64,000 bases of DNA from Rhodeus uyekii (taxonomy: Eukaryota > Chordata > Actinopteri > Cypriniformes > Acheilognathidae): NCBI GenBank assembly GCA_037043235.1, contig JAWRVZ010000056.1, forward strand, positions 943,501 to 1,007,500, written 5' to 3'. The position numbers and the translations under genes were made by a program. This document shows, in pieces, positions 12,184 to 24,700 of this stretch. Numbering within the stretch: position 1 is the stretch's first letter; the number at the start of each line of letters is the position of its first letter. Below the pieces are notes generated by a model. It searched no databases and was not told the origin of the DNA. It was given only the letters and a program-made list of their open reading frames with translations.

Positions 12184-12705
12184 TATTGATCAGTCAGTGG
12201 CAGAGTGAGCCGAAGGAGCGGGTCATCTCTCTGGTTCTGACCCACCTGCCTCTCCTTAAACCGGGCAACGTCGAGGCCAAGGTGGAGTACATGAGTCTCC
12301 TGCCAAAGATCTTGAGCCACACTATCGAACATGGCCGGCACTTGGAGGAAAGCAGGCAGCTTCTGTCCTATGCCCTCATTCACCCTGCAACCTCCCTCGA
12401 GGACCGGGCGAACCTCGCCCTCTGGCTCAATCACCTGGAGGAGCGGGCGGCTGCCCGAGGAGCAGGAGACTCCCTTGAGCGTGTGCCTTCATCTCACCAC
12501 GGGCAGCCTCCGCACCTCTACCCTCACCACCAGCGCTACGGGTCAGATGACCGTCTCAATGGCTGGCAGAGCTCGAGGGACTCTGGGCTCGGAAGTTGGC
12601 AGCAGCAACAACAGGGCTGTGAAAACGGCCACCTCTCACTGTACCCAGCATCCTCCGTGCCCTCCACTATCAACGCTGTAGGAACAGGCAGTGGGACCAA
12701 CACAA
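12184..12705 (+). CDS. samd4a: samd4a coding exon (first in window)
   Basis: The acceptor is a T-rich tract ending ttttgcag and the donor is acaa|gtgagt. The first two bases complete a split codon, then LISQWQSEPKERVISLVLTH. The exon carries PLLKPGNVEAKVEYM, ESRQLLSYALIHPATSLEDR and NGWQSSRDSGLGSWQ, matching the N-terminal part of vertebrate Smaug. It ends in phase 1. Confidence 0.94.
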
Positions 12706-15700
12706 GTGAGTGGGCTATTCTTCTCTTTTGGCTTAACACGGGACGCTGGCTGTCTCCTGTTGCTTAGTCTGTCTGTAACCACAGGTGTTTCATATAAGCT
12801 ATCTGCTATTTTGTCTTTGGCAAGTGAGATTAAAACAGCTGCAGATTCAGACAACCAACTCTTTCAAAATTGACATCGTTGTGACCCTCTCAAATGACCT
12901 TCTGAAATCCATACCCATTTCCTCCAGGACAATTCAGATGCCATACTTAAGACTTCAATTTTAGTCAGAACTACGATAGGCTGTCAACGTCGGCCCACAA
13001 AATGAGAGCAAAAATGTGTACATGCGGCACTGCCGTGCTGTAGGCATAACAAAGATATTCAGATTGAACATATCTGTGGTCAGAGCACGATATTTCCAGC
13101 TAAGAATGCAAGGGTCTTTTTTTCTGATGAAGGAGACAGCTGAGGATATAAATAAGGGCACAGTTAAAGCACTGCTCTACCAGATCCTCTTTATTTTGGA
13201 CTACTTAAGAGTTTCAACAGCACAAAGGACTGGTTTCACAACTCTCCTCCAGCAACCTTAGGATGGAAGCTTTTAAAACGGCATTGTTTCTTTTGGATAA
13301 AGTAGTGTATATACTACACACACACATTGGGTGAATTCAGGGTGGTTGGGACGCGTCTTACCATTGAGATGACTTGGACAAAGTGTCCCAATAAATCTGA
13401 ATTCACCCCAAAAATATAAAGTTAAGTTAATATTACAAATTATAATATTTATTTTATAATAATGCATTCAAGGCATTATGATATTGGTCCATGTAAGATG
13501 ACACAAAAGGACTGCTTTATTAATGTAAATATTATAAAATCTAATATCTTATAATGACAGCTTCAGCCTTTTGGTCATGTAGGGTATCAGGTCAACAAAG
13601 TGAGATACATTTGAGCTGCAAATATACTTGTTTACAACAAACCCTTAGTTATGGTTGGGAAGTAAGTGTAAAAAAACTTTTGTCTCATTAAAATGTAACA
13701 ATAAGACCCTCTTTGAACATTGTCAGTTCTGTCCTCATAATCACATGGAACATTTGTAAATTGAATTAGAACAGCATCCTGTGTCCCCCTTCACACACAC
13801 AAACACCCTCTCACCTTCCCAACTAAGCACCACATGCCATTCCAGCTCTTCCCTTGTAAGGTATCCTTTGTGGAGGTTTGTATTTAGGGAAAATGGCTAA
13901 TATTTAGGGACTGGAACTTGAAATGTTAGCTGGGCACCTATTTTAAACTAGCCCACGAAGACCTATACATAGTCCAAGCATTTACAGCCGCATATAGGAG
14001 GACGCCACACAGCCTATAACGCATCTTCTCCATCTCATTCTCTGTTTATTTCCTCTTTCCCTTCGCCCGTGACGGGGTTGAATGTTCCAGAAGAAGAAAA
14101 CAGGGTTACCTGTTTAGTAGGTGGAATGGAAAAGACTCGCAGCTTGTTTGGTTTGCCAGGTTTTCCCCCCTCAGAGGAAACACATAAACTTGTGTTGGTT
14201 GTTCAGGCTAATGGCATTTAGTGCTACAGAATATGTTAGTCAGACTAGTTTCAGATTTGGGTGTAAATTTGTTTGGTTGGAGTGAAAGTTTTTTGCATTT
14301 CTCATCAAGGAACCCTGCTTGAAAATGGGGTCTGCGGTACGGTCTACTGTACTTTTGAGTAGATTACCTGTTATTGATAACATATTTTACTGGATGGAAA
14401 ACCTTTTAATTTAATTTTAGTGTGGGTTCTAAATCTTTCAGAATTTGAGTCTATTCTTTTAATGAATCAAATGCATTCAGCTCGATGTCCGATTCCTGAA
14501 CAAATAATTCTTATGAAGTTATTTTTAGTGTATCAAAAAACATGGTATGTTGTGAGATCAGTGTTGTTCATAACAACATGCAGTTGAAGTTACACATTGT
14601 GATGTTTATGAATAGTAAGTACTGAAAATAAAATAATTACTGAATGAAACAAATGAGCAATATTTGTTTTCATTATTGTGATTTTAATATATTAATATAA
14701 ATGTGTCTCAACAAAGATTATGACAATTAATTGAAAGTTTGTGTAAATCTTCTTAACCAAATTGAAAACTATAATATATATATATATAAGATAAGATCAT
14801 TATAGATGTGAAATAGAATGTAAAAAAAAAATATTTAAAAAGATAAATGAAAATAATAAATACTACCTTGGCAACTAACTTTAAATTTTACTAATTTTAT
14901 TACTTGAAACCAAATATTTTAAGCAAGATAAATATTTAAAACCAATCAAAATTATAAAATGACTTCAACTAAAACTTGAAAACAAAAATGAAATCTGAAT
15001 ATATTTAAATACAAGCCAATTCTAATGCACTATAATAAATTACTTAATAATTTTAATTGTTTCATTAAAGTCAATTAAGTAACTATTTAAATAAAGAAAC
15101 TCTTATTTTGGTGATATGGTCAAATCAAAATAAGTTTTAATGTTGTAGATGTTTTTGAATTCATTATTATTATTATTATTATTTATTAATTATTCAGAAT
15201 AGCCCCGTAGTATGAAATCATATCCTGTTGCTCATATTCATTGCAGTCCAAAATAATTTTGCACACTTAAAGCAACTCAAAGCCCCTGTACTATTTGACC
15301 CCCAGATTGTCCACACAGGCTAGACAGAAAATAGTGTGTTTTAAAAAGTTCACCCTGAAGTCAGCTTGGTAACAACAGAGCTACTAGACGTGGCTCGTAA
15401 ATTTGAAGCTTTTGATAGAACGGTCCTGGCTTGTTTGGGTTCATGATGATCCCCATGTCTGTTTTCCCGCAGTCCTGTCGGGTGGGCAGCACAGTCCTCT
15501 GAGGCGTTCTGTCTCTCTGACCCCTCCGATGAGTGGCGGATCTAACCAGCCTCTGGGGCACGGATGGCTCTCCCAGGAGGACCTGCGTCCCCGCGGGCCG
15601 GCCCCCGACCACGCCCCCATCTCTCCTCAGAGCAGCGTGGCATCCTCGGGCAGCGGAGGCAGCGAGCACCTGGAGGAACACGCCGCGGTCCGAAGTACAT

Positions 15701-18700
15701 TCCATGAGGAAGGCAGCGGAATGAGGGGTGAGCCACAAATGTGTTCACGTGCATTTCACTAAAACCGAGATGTGACTGACTTTGAAAACTATTTTTCAGT
15801 ACAAGTAAACAGTTCTTGGAAAGAAGTAATTGGTCTGAGTCATAAAGCCCAAGCCTCTAAAAATTAGGTCACTCAGATGAAATGCTATGTTGTATTGCTT
15901 TTCATCTGAAACAATGTGATGTCACTCTCAGATGTGCCGGCATGGCTGAAGAGTCTACGTCTCCATAAGTACGCTGGGCTCTTCTCCACAATGATGTATG
16001 ATGAGATGATGTCACTGACAGAGCAACAGCTGGAAGCTCAGGTTGGTGCTTTCAGTGCTCTTCATTGTTACACTTGAAAAAATAAAAAAGTCTTATTTGC
16101 CTGTGTGTGTGTGTGTGTATATATAAATGTATCTTGTTTATAGAAATATATTATTATTGCAAATCACCTCCAGCCAGTTTAATAACTTAGATTTACAAAG
16201 TTACATTGTTAGAGAGGTTCGAGTATTTACAATGACATGCTGAGTTTGAGCCAATCACAAGACTTAATTACTTCTTGTCATTTATGTGATGCAAAGGACA
16301 CTCGCAATTACAGTATCTTGATTTAGCTAGATTGCTAGCTATGTTGTGCATTTAGCTCCACATACTTTGTTGATCTTGCTGTAGCCTTCTGACACAGCTA
16401 CTGTGATAACAATGCATATAAAACACAGACAACCAGTACTTTTTTTTTTATGTGTGAAATTTTGCTGTTGATTGCGTATTATTGTAGGTGAATTTCGTCC
16501 ATCTTGTGTCTACATTTATAGATTTGTAAATTGTATGTAGTAGCAAATGTTTTGCAATTTTTGCATATTATAACGATAGATGCAACCAATCTGTTTTATG
16601 TCATATAGCATGTTTTTTAACCATTGTTTTCCTCCTGATATAGCAAGTCACTAAAGGGGCACGGCACAAAATCATCATCAGTATTCAGAAGCTGAAAGAC
16701 CGACAAAACATGCTGCGCTGTTTGGAGAAGGTCAGAGCCTCTCTTTCTCCATCTTCATTTATTTCAACCCATAACCGTTGTTCTACCACTAACCTCAACC
16801 TCAACCCACTAACCTCTACTAATGTCATTGACACCTTCAATTTGTATGTGCATTCATTGTAAAGTAACATCTATTTAATTCAATGACATTATTTGAAACA
16901 ACAAGAGACAGGAAGGAGCCAGATGTCTAATTTCAGAGCTACCCTTTTCATCAAGCTTTCCATCTCGGAGCATTTGTAGCATCAGAAATAAGACACCTAC
17001 TCCTGATAGCCGGATCCATTTAAAGTTTTAATGTCCCGCATGTGTCGGTCCTGTTAGAGTCTCACTGTGCGACGGGAAAACAAACATGCTTGTATTTTTG
17101 GTAGACCTTTATTTTATCCTCGCATGTCATTTTCCGCCTCATTACATGTCTGAAATATCCCGACACCCGAGAGTTGCCGTATTGAATTTATGGAAGTGTC
17201 CGAAATAATGCTGCACCGCAACCTTGAATAAAACAATTACCCTTCCATCCATTCATTTGTCATCTCTCTCTCTCTCTCAGGATATTTTGGACGGAGCAAA
17301 TCTACGTGCTCCTTTGCAGGAGCTCCACCAGATCATACAGACACCCATTAAAGCCTGCAGCACAGAGGATTCCTCACAGCGCCACCTGCTGAGCGCAGAG
17401 GGGAAGAGCAGCATCGCCAGCTCCCACCTAGGCGGAGGAGAGACGGAGGGCAACTCCACGGTCATAGCCGAGGGAGACATCCCTGCTCAGTTCACTCGCG
17501 TCATGGGCAAAGGTTCACTCGTAGTTCTTCCTGTAATCTGAGAATAATTTGATGCTTTTAGCATTGTTTAAATCATCACTTTCCATTTCCACAAATCTTT
17601 ATCTTACAGACAGAAAAATGGGTCAGAGATTGTCAGACAGAGATTATGTAATTTACTTTCCTCTTGCTGAGCTTTCCATAAACATATGAGACTGAACGTC
17701 ACATTAAACGTATACTGGAATACAGCAGCAATAGTGGTAGTTTGGACGTCTTGGAAAAAGTTTTTTTTAGTTTTATAAATATGTGATTTTAACTCTTTTT
17801 GTCTTTGTGACAGTTTGCACACAGCTCCTTGTCTCTGGGTCTGATGAGGAGAATATTAGTTCCTACCTACAGCTTATTGATAAGTGCCTAATTCATGAGG
17901 TAAGAATTTCTGAATACATGAAAGTTCTGGGCCTTACTGTGAAAAATGAATCATTAATTATTCAATAAATTCCATGTGGAAATTCTTCTTTGTTAAATAT
18001 CCTGTTTCACTCAGAAATTTGTCACGTTATGTTACATTCCTAAGTAAAATGGTTAGGGGACCAGTGCTGAAACTATAAAAAAAAAAAAAATCAGGAATTA
18101 AAGTAAAGGTAAAAATTCAAGTAACATTAGAAACAACAATTAGAAATGTTGCCTTTACAACTAACTGAAATAGGTTTAAAGTTGAAACATGAAATCACTT
18201 AAACAGAAATAAAAAATAAATTAAAGCTAATTGGAAATATTTTGTAAAACTAATTTAAAAACAAAACAAAAGGACATTATGTATGTATGTATGCATGTAT
18301 GTCCTTTTATATATAATTATGATTTTTTTTTATGTATAAAATTATTTAAAATCGTAATAAACACTATAATAGCATACATGTTGATTTTAAATAGCCTTTA
18401 GTGCAAGGCACTGAAGAATCATGAGTTGCTTCTCTGATTTAGAGAGATGTGGCGTTATTATTGTTGAGAGCATTTGATTGGATAAAATTAGTATTTGTGT
18501 ATTGTCATCAGTATTTATAGTCTTATCAGGTAGACTGTAGAAGAGTGTATCTGATAAAAATATATTTTATTTCAGGTGTCAAAGCAAATAAACGTGAACT
18601 TGAGAAAACGTGAACAAATTTTGATTTCACTGTGTTTAAGGCATTTACGTATTAGGTGCTTTTATCCAAATCAAAATACAAAACTGCTTTAGTTTCTTCT

Positions 18701-21700
18701 TTGAGACCGTCATGGTCAGCAAATGGTGGTTTTATTGGTTTGTATTATAATTATTATTGAAACTGCTGAACAAATCACACATAATTGAAGAATAAGACAT
18801 GGTTTTGGAGTCATCACATGGTAAGCGACCTTGATGCTCTATCCCACCCCTCACTGCTCTGACGTCTCGCACCCCTCGCAGGCCTTCACAGAGACGCTGA
18901 AGAAGAGGTTGTTGTCATGGAAACAGCAGGTGCAAATGCAGTTCCGGTCAATTTCACGGAAAACTCTTCTGGACTTAACAGGACAGAGACGAAGGTAGAG
19001 TGAATTTTGGAAGTCATGATTAGCATGCCATTTAACATTTTGTTCCTGTTGAGATTTACTTTTCCTCCGTCTGTTGTCCTAGAGACCCTGATACTGAAAA
19101 AATTTCATATATTTTTAACATGTTCCTCTGACATCATTCAAAAAGTTTTCTTTACTGAACTCTACTATTTTATCCTAGAATAAACTGTATCCTTCCAAAA
19201 TGCATTTTTATTCATTTCCCATTTGGGGTTAGTTTAACCCAGTGCTTCTCAATTATTTTCTGTCGCGCCCCCCCTAGGAAGAAGTAAACATTTCACGCGC
19301 CCCCCCTCCCCCTATTTTGGAACTATCGCTTTATTGTTTCCATGGAAACGCGTCATGCTTGTCACGTGACAGACCGCAGTCACAAAGAGCGCTGTTTGAT
19401 AGATGTTTCACATTTATTTAGTTTTTTTCTTTTTTATTCAAAATAGTCACCAACTTGTTGGCTCTGTTATCAACTACCTGATATTCAGATTCTCGGATAT
19501 GTGGAAGTGAATGTTTGTCGCTTAAAAAACCTTTATAATGATCAAGTTCTCTGAGCGCGTCTTTTTTGGATCAGTGCCAGATAGCCGTGAAAACACGTTT
19601 GAATTTAGCGATTGATCACGTGACACATGAACACCTGTGTGATCGTACACATCAACGGGTGAAGGGTTTGTTATCTGAACTTCATATCTGCTGCTCTTGT
19701 TCAGTGCAAGAAAACCTACTCCCTGACAAAAAAAGCATGTTCCCCACGGTCACGCACGCCCCCCTTGGCATCGCTCCGCGCCCCCCCAGGGGTGCGCGCC
19801 CCACTATTTGAGAACCACTGGTTTAACCCAAACCAATACATGCTGTAGAAGAAATACAATAAGACAAATCCAAATAAAATAAATCTGTACTTCTTTATCT
19901 ACCAGATTGTTTTAGCATGCAAAAAATCAATTGTATTTATTCATGTTTAAATGCCTCTCTAAGAGCCGATGGAGGACTTTTGAACTGTGGAAATTAAAGG
20001 GACAGTTCACCCAAAATTGAAAAGTTACTGACTCTCAGGTTGTTCTAAACCTATGTGAGCTTCTTTCTTCTGCTGAACAAAAAAGAATATAATTAGAAGA
20101 ATGTCAGTAACCAAACAGTTGATAGACCCCATTGACTTCCATAGTATTTTTTTCTACAATATGGAAGTGATTGGGGTCCATCAACTGTTTGGTTATCCAT
20201 ATTCTTCAAAGTATAATCTTTTGTGTTCAGCAGAAGAAGGAAATTAATTTAGGTCAGTAGGTCAGTAAATGATGACATAATTTTATATTTAGGTGAACTA
20301 TCCCTTTAAGCAGGATAATGTACAATCAGTCATTATTGTAGTTGATCGACTGGCAAACTGTGCATTATCATTGATTTGTAAGTGACTGAGTAAATTTGAG
20401 TTCAATTTTCACCATCACGGCTGTCATCTGATTAAGAGGGCAGTGTTTCCTAGCAAAACCGGTTTTGTTGCTCAAGTTTTACCCAGTTGCATCATCCCGT
20501 GGACTAAGAACAGACATTAGGCAAGAACAGTACTTTTGAGGTTTACCCTGTCAGATATGTTGTTTGATTTAGGGCAGAATTACGGCCATCTGTGTTTTTA
20601 TTTATTGTACTAAGACTTTAATGATGTTCGGATACCACAATCCACTCAGAAGTGTTTAGGGCCATGAGTCACGGTATGCCGTCACTCCCTACTGGATTGC
20701 ATCAGGGTCTGAAAATAGAGCATATGATACTCAGCAAGAATCTCCGATTTTATGTCGCAATTTGAGACTTTACAGACTACTACCTCAGTGGTTCACAAGC
20801 TTTTAAACATTACGGCCCCCATTGTCAACGTCAATACTGGAAAGCCCTCCTATACACACGCTGGTTTTTCGTCTTGTACTTCTTTCAAAAACATTAGCTT
20901 ATTAATATAAAGTAGGGCTGTCAAAGCATTAAAGTAATTAATCAATTGAACTCTACAGTCTTTCTAAATAACTATTAAAGAAAAAGAAAAAATCTTTAAC
21001 AGTGATATGATGCTTTTAAGGAAACGTAAACAAATAGACTGTAGAGTTTAATTCTTAATTAATTTAATTATTTTAATGATTTAGTTGATTTAATAATTTA
21101 AGAACCTATGAATGTATAGTGATATATAATGTCCTCTCTCAATTTTAAAACAATGTTTTTCATGCTTGTTCAATGAACCATAGACAATTATTGCACATGC
21201 ACCACTGGAACAGTCCTTAGGCTAACAATTTAAAGTAGTGATTAATTAATTGGGACTATGTCACAGTTCCAATAATTTAAGACATTAAAGAGACCTTTCT
21301 TCTGACTCTGAAAAACACCAGAAGAAAGATGCCCAGGGTCCCTGATCACCTGCGTGAACATGCCATAGTCCTGCTGCAGGAGGGATGCAAATGTCAACAG
21401 AGCAATAAACTGCAATGTCCATAATGTAAAACACCTAAAGGGCCAGTCACACAGCCGATCGCGCACAAATTACTCACAAATCACGCATAGATTGGGTTTG
21501 TGCGTGCTTGTGCGTTGAGAAATTGACCAAAGTATTCCACGAACATTCGACGCATGAATCACTGCCGGAGCGCGTCCCAACACGCACGCTTCGCGAACGT
21601 TCCACGAACAAGCTCTTTCAGAATCCACATTGTCAGTGGAATGAACGTGATACGTGCGCCGCGGTACGCGGTTCATGCGTGATATGAAGGTGGGGCGTCA

Positions 21701-24700
21701 GTGGACGTGCGCGCTTTCGAACCAGTTCCAACGCATAAGCACTGACGGCCGACACGTGTCCAGCGCTTGTCACGCATACTCAACGCATAAACTACGCACG
21801 CCGACGCACATCTGTGCATCAGAAATTTTTTGAACCGTTCAAAACTCAAAATCACGCACAAACCACCTTCAACGCACATCCACTTACAATCACTGACGGT
21901 CCTCGTTCATTCCACTGACGAATTACGCATATGACGCACACTCCACGCAGAAATTAAAATCTGTGCGTAATTCGTGCGTTCTTCATGTGTTTTCGCTGTG
22001 TGACTGGGCCTTAAGTTACAGGGAGACGAGTTCCGCTGGTTGTTCTTGCAGTGTCAAAGTATGTGTAAGCAGGTGTCCTCTCAGATGTGTTCGAGAACTT
22101 TGAAAAGTAACTTGATGGAAGGGCGGAGTAACATCTCACAGCAAGAAATAGTGAATCCGCTGCAGTCTGAGGATAAGATGTACTGTAGTACTTAAAGCAG
22201 TTGGTGATCACACATATTGACTGCTACTTTTGATATTGAGTCCAGCTCTGTTCAGGGTCTCATTATTTCATTTCTGTCCATCTTGCTTGAAAAAAACTCA
22301 CCTGAAAGTGAGAGGTCATTTCTTTTTAAAATGTATGCAATAATGTTATTATTAGGATATATATGTGTGTGTATTTTACGTATAAAATGCAAAATTTGTA
22401 TTTTTCTCTGTTTTACGGAACTGTCTGCTTGTGTCATTCCAGCAGCCGCTACGGTCAGTCCAACTCCCTCCCAACCACGGGTTGCGTTGGCAGCGGCATT
22501 CCCACCCGAAGAAACCTGCGTCAGTATCAGATGCGAAGTTTGCCTGGTGTGAGACCTGGCCTTTTGGGTACCACCGGCCTGTTCGGACCAACCCCCCGGA
22601 GCAGTAGCAGCACCCCTACCGGCCTAAAACAGGGCAGACAGGTTTGTCATTTCAATAGCAAACCCAAAGCGTAAATGACTCTATTAACACTTCAAACTGA
22701 AGGGAGAACTAGTTTTTGAAGTGGATGGAGATGGAGGCAATTTACAGCATTCCAGAAATCCAACATCACTGTTGAATGGAACAACTGAGGATTGGGTTTT
22801 GGAAGCGTAGTGATAACCTGGCATTCTTGCATGTCTGCTCAAACATTTTTCTAGGCACGCTTACAATGGGAGGAAGTTCCAACTGCCTCTCTGGTTCAGA
22901 GTCTGTGGACGGTGGGGTTAGGTGCGCGAAACAACCGATGAGTCATATCTGGGGAGAAGTGCGACTGGAGGGAGTGGAGAGGGGATGGGAGGGGAGAAAA
23001 GAAGAGTAGAGGAGGAAAAGAGAGTGAGAGAGAGCGAGAGAGGGAGCTAGTCAGAGGCAGTGAGAACAGTGCACAGGCATTTCCTGTTTTTCCCTGCTTC
23101 TCTGTACGGGAGGGCCAGGAAAAGGGGGAGAGGGAGTCAAATGAAGGGAGTGAGAGAGTGAATGAAAGAAGGATAGGCAGGTTAGAAGGGCTTTTTAACA
23201 TCAAGTCACTCCATGAATGAAGGAACCTTACAAAACGATCAGTTACATATATCACCCCAAAATAAATATGTATATAAGAAACTGGAATGTAGAAAATCTT
23301 ATTTTACCCAGTGTGGCATTATTTTCATTTGAATAAGAGCATATATGTATATATCAGGGAATAAAAGTGAAAGGATGTGCTATTATAACTAGTCATTTTA
23401 GGTTTAGAACAGTAAAATCTATTTTTCATATATAATTCTAATGTGAATTGTATTACATTTTTTATTATTTTTAAGTCTATTATGCCATTCCCAACATTCA
23501 CATGAGCACAGATTGTAGATTGATGTCAATGTAATTTGGTTGACGTGGTTTTCAAATTCTTTTTAGGGTTTGTGGTTTGCCAATCCAGGGGGCAGTAACA
23601 GTATGCCCAGTCGCACACACAGCTCCGTTCAGAGGACTCGATCACTACCCGTCCACACCAACCCACACACCATGGCCATGTTCCAGCAAACAGGTAAGAG
23701 ACAGGAACACATTGAAACTGGAGTACCATCATAACTCAGATGAATTAAGAGACACAACAGTTTCTGTCTAGTTAAGGATCTCCGTGGTAAATAAAATTAT
23801 GTAAATGAAGTGCCAATCTTAAACTTTGTCTCTTCAATAGATCGGTCTGCCTTTTTTTTTTTTTTTTTTTTGGCTATGCATGAACATTTCAAATGTGTGA
23901 AGGCACCATTTTTTTTCTAGACTACATTTTTGTGCTAACCACCATTGAAAAAAACATTTCCTTTTAATTTCTCTTTGAATGATTAATATTATCAAAAAGC
24001 CAACCCTTGTTTTCACAGACATCTAAAACTCTTAACTCTTACAACTCTTACATCTCTTAATCTAAACCCTGTCAGTGGTAAACCCTGGCCTAAAAGAAAT
24101 TAAGATATTATAATCACACGTTTGAAGTTTAAAACAACTGCATTTTTTCATCATACATTTTTCATATAGTTGTTTTATTTATTAAGGTGTGACACACACA
24201 CACTCACCTAAAGGATTATTAGGAACACCTGTTCAATTTCTCATTGATGCAATTATCTAATCGACCAATCACATGGCAGTTGCTTCAATGCTGGTCAAGA
24301 CAATCTCCTGAACTACAAACTGAATGTCAGAATGGGAATGAAAGGCGAGTTAAGCAATTTTGAGCGTGGCATGGTTGTTGGTGCCAGACGGGCCGCTCTG
24401 AGTATTTCACAATCTGCTCAGTTACTGGGATTTTCATGCACAACCATTCCTAGAGTTTACAAAGAATGGTGTGAAAAGGGAAATACATCCAATATGCGAC
24501 AGTCCTGTGGGCGAAAATGCCTTGTTGATGCTAGAGGTCCGAGGAGAACGGGCCGACTGATTCAAGCTGATAGAAGAGCAACTTTGACTGAAATAACCAC
24601 TCGTTTCAACCGAGGTTTGCAGCAAAGCATTTGTGAAGCCACAACACGCACAACCTTGAGGCGGATGGGCTACAACTGCAGAACACCCCACCGGTTACCA

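Noticed and set aside
12331..12681. 116-codon ORF on the plus strand inside samd4a exon sequence
   Set aside because: It is an alternate-frame shadow of the conserved Smaug exon; the other frame matches the family residue by residue.
22363..22442. Upstream ORF extension of the samd4a exon at 22443
   Set aside because: This is intron sequence leading into the acceptor; phase and homology begin at 22443 or 22446.
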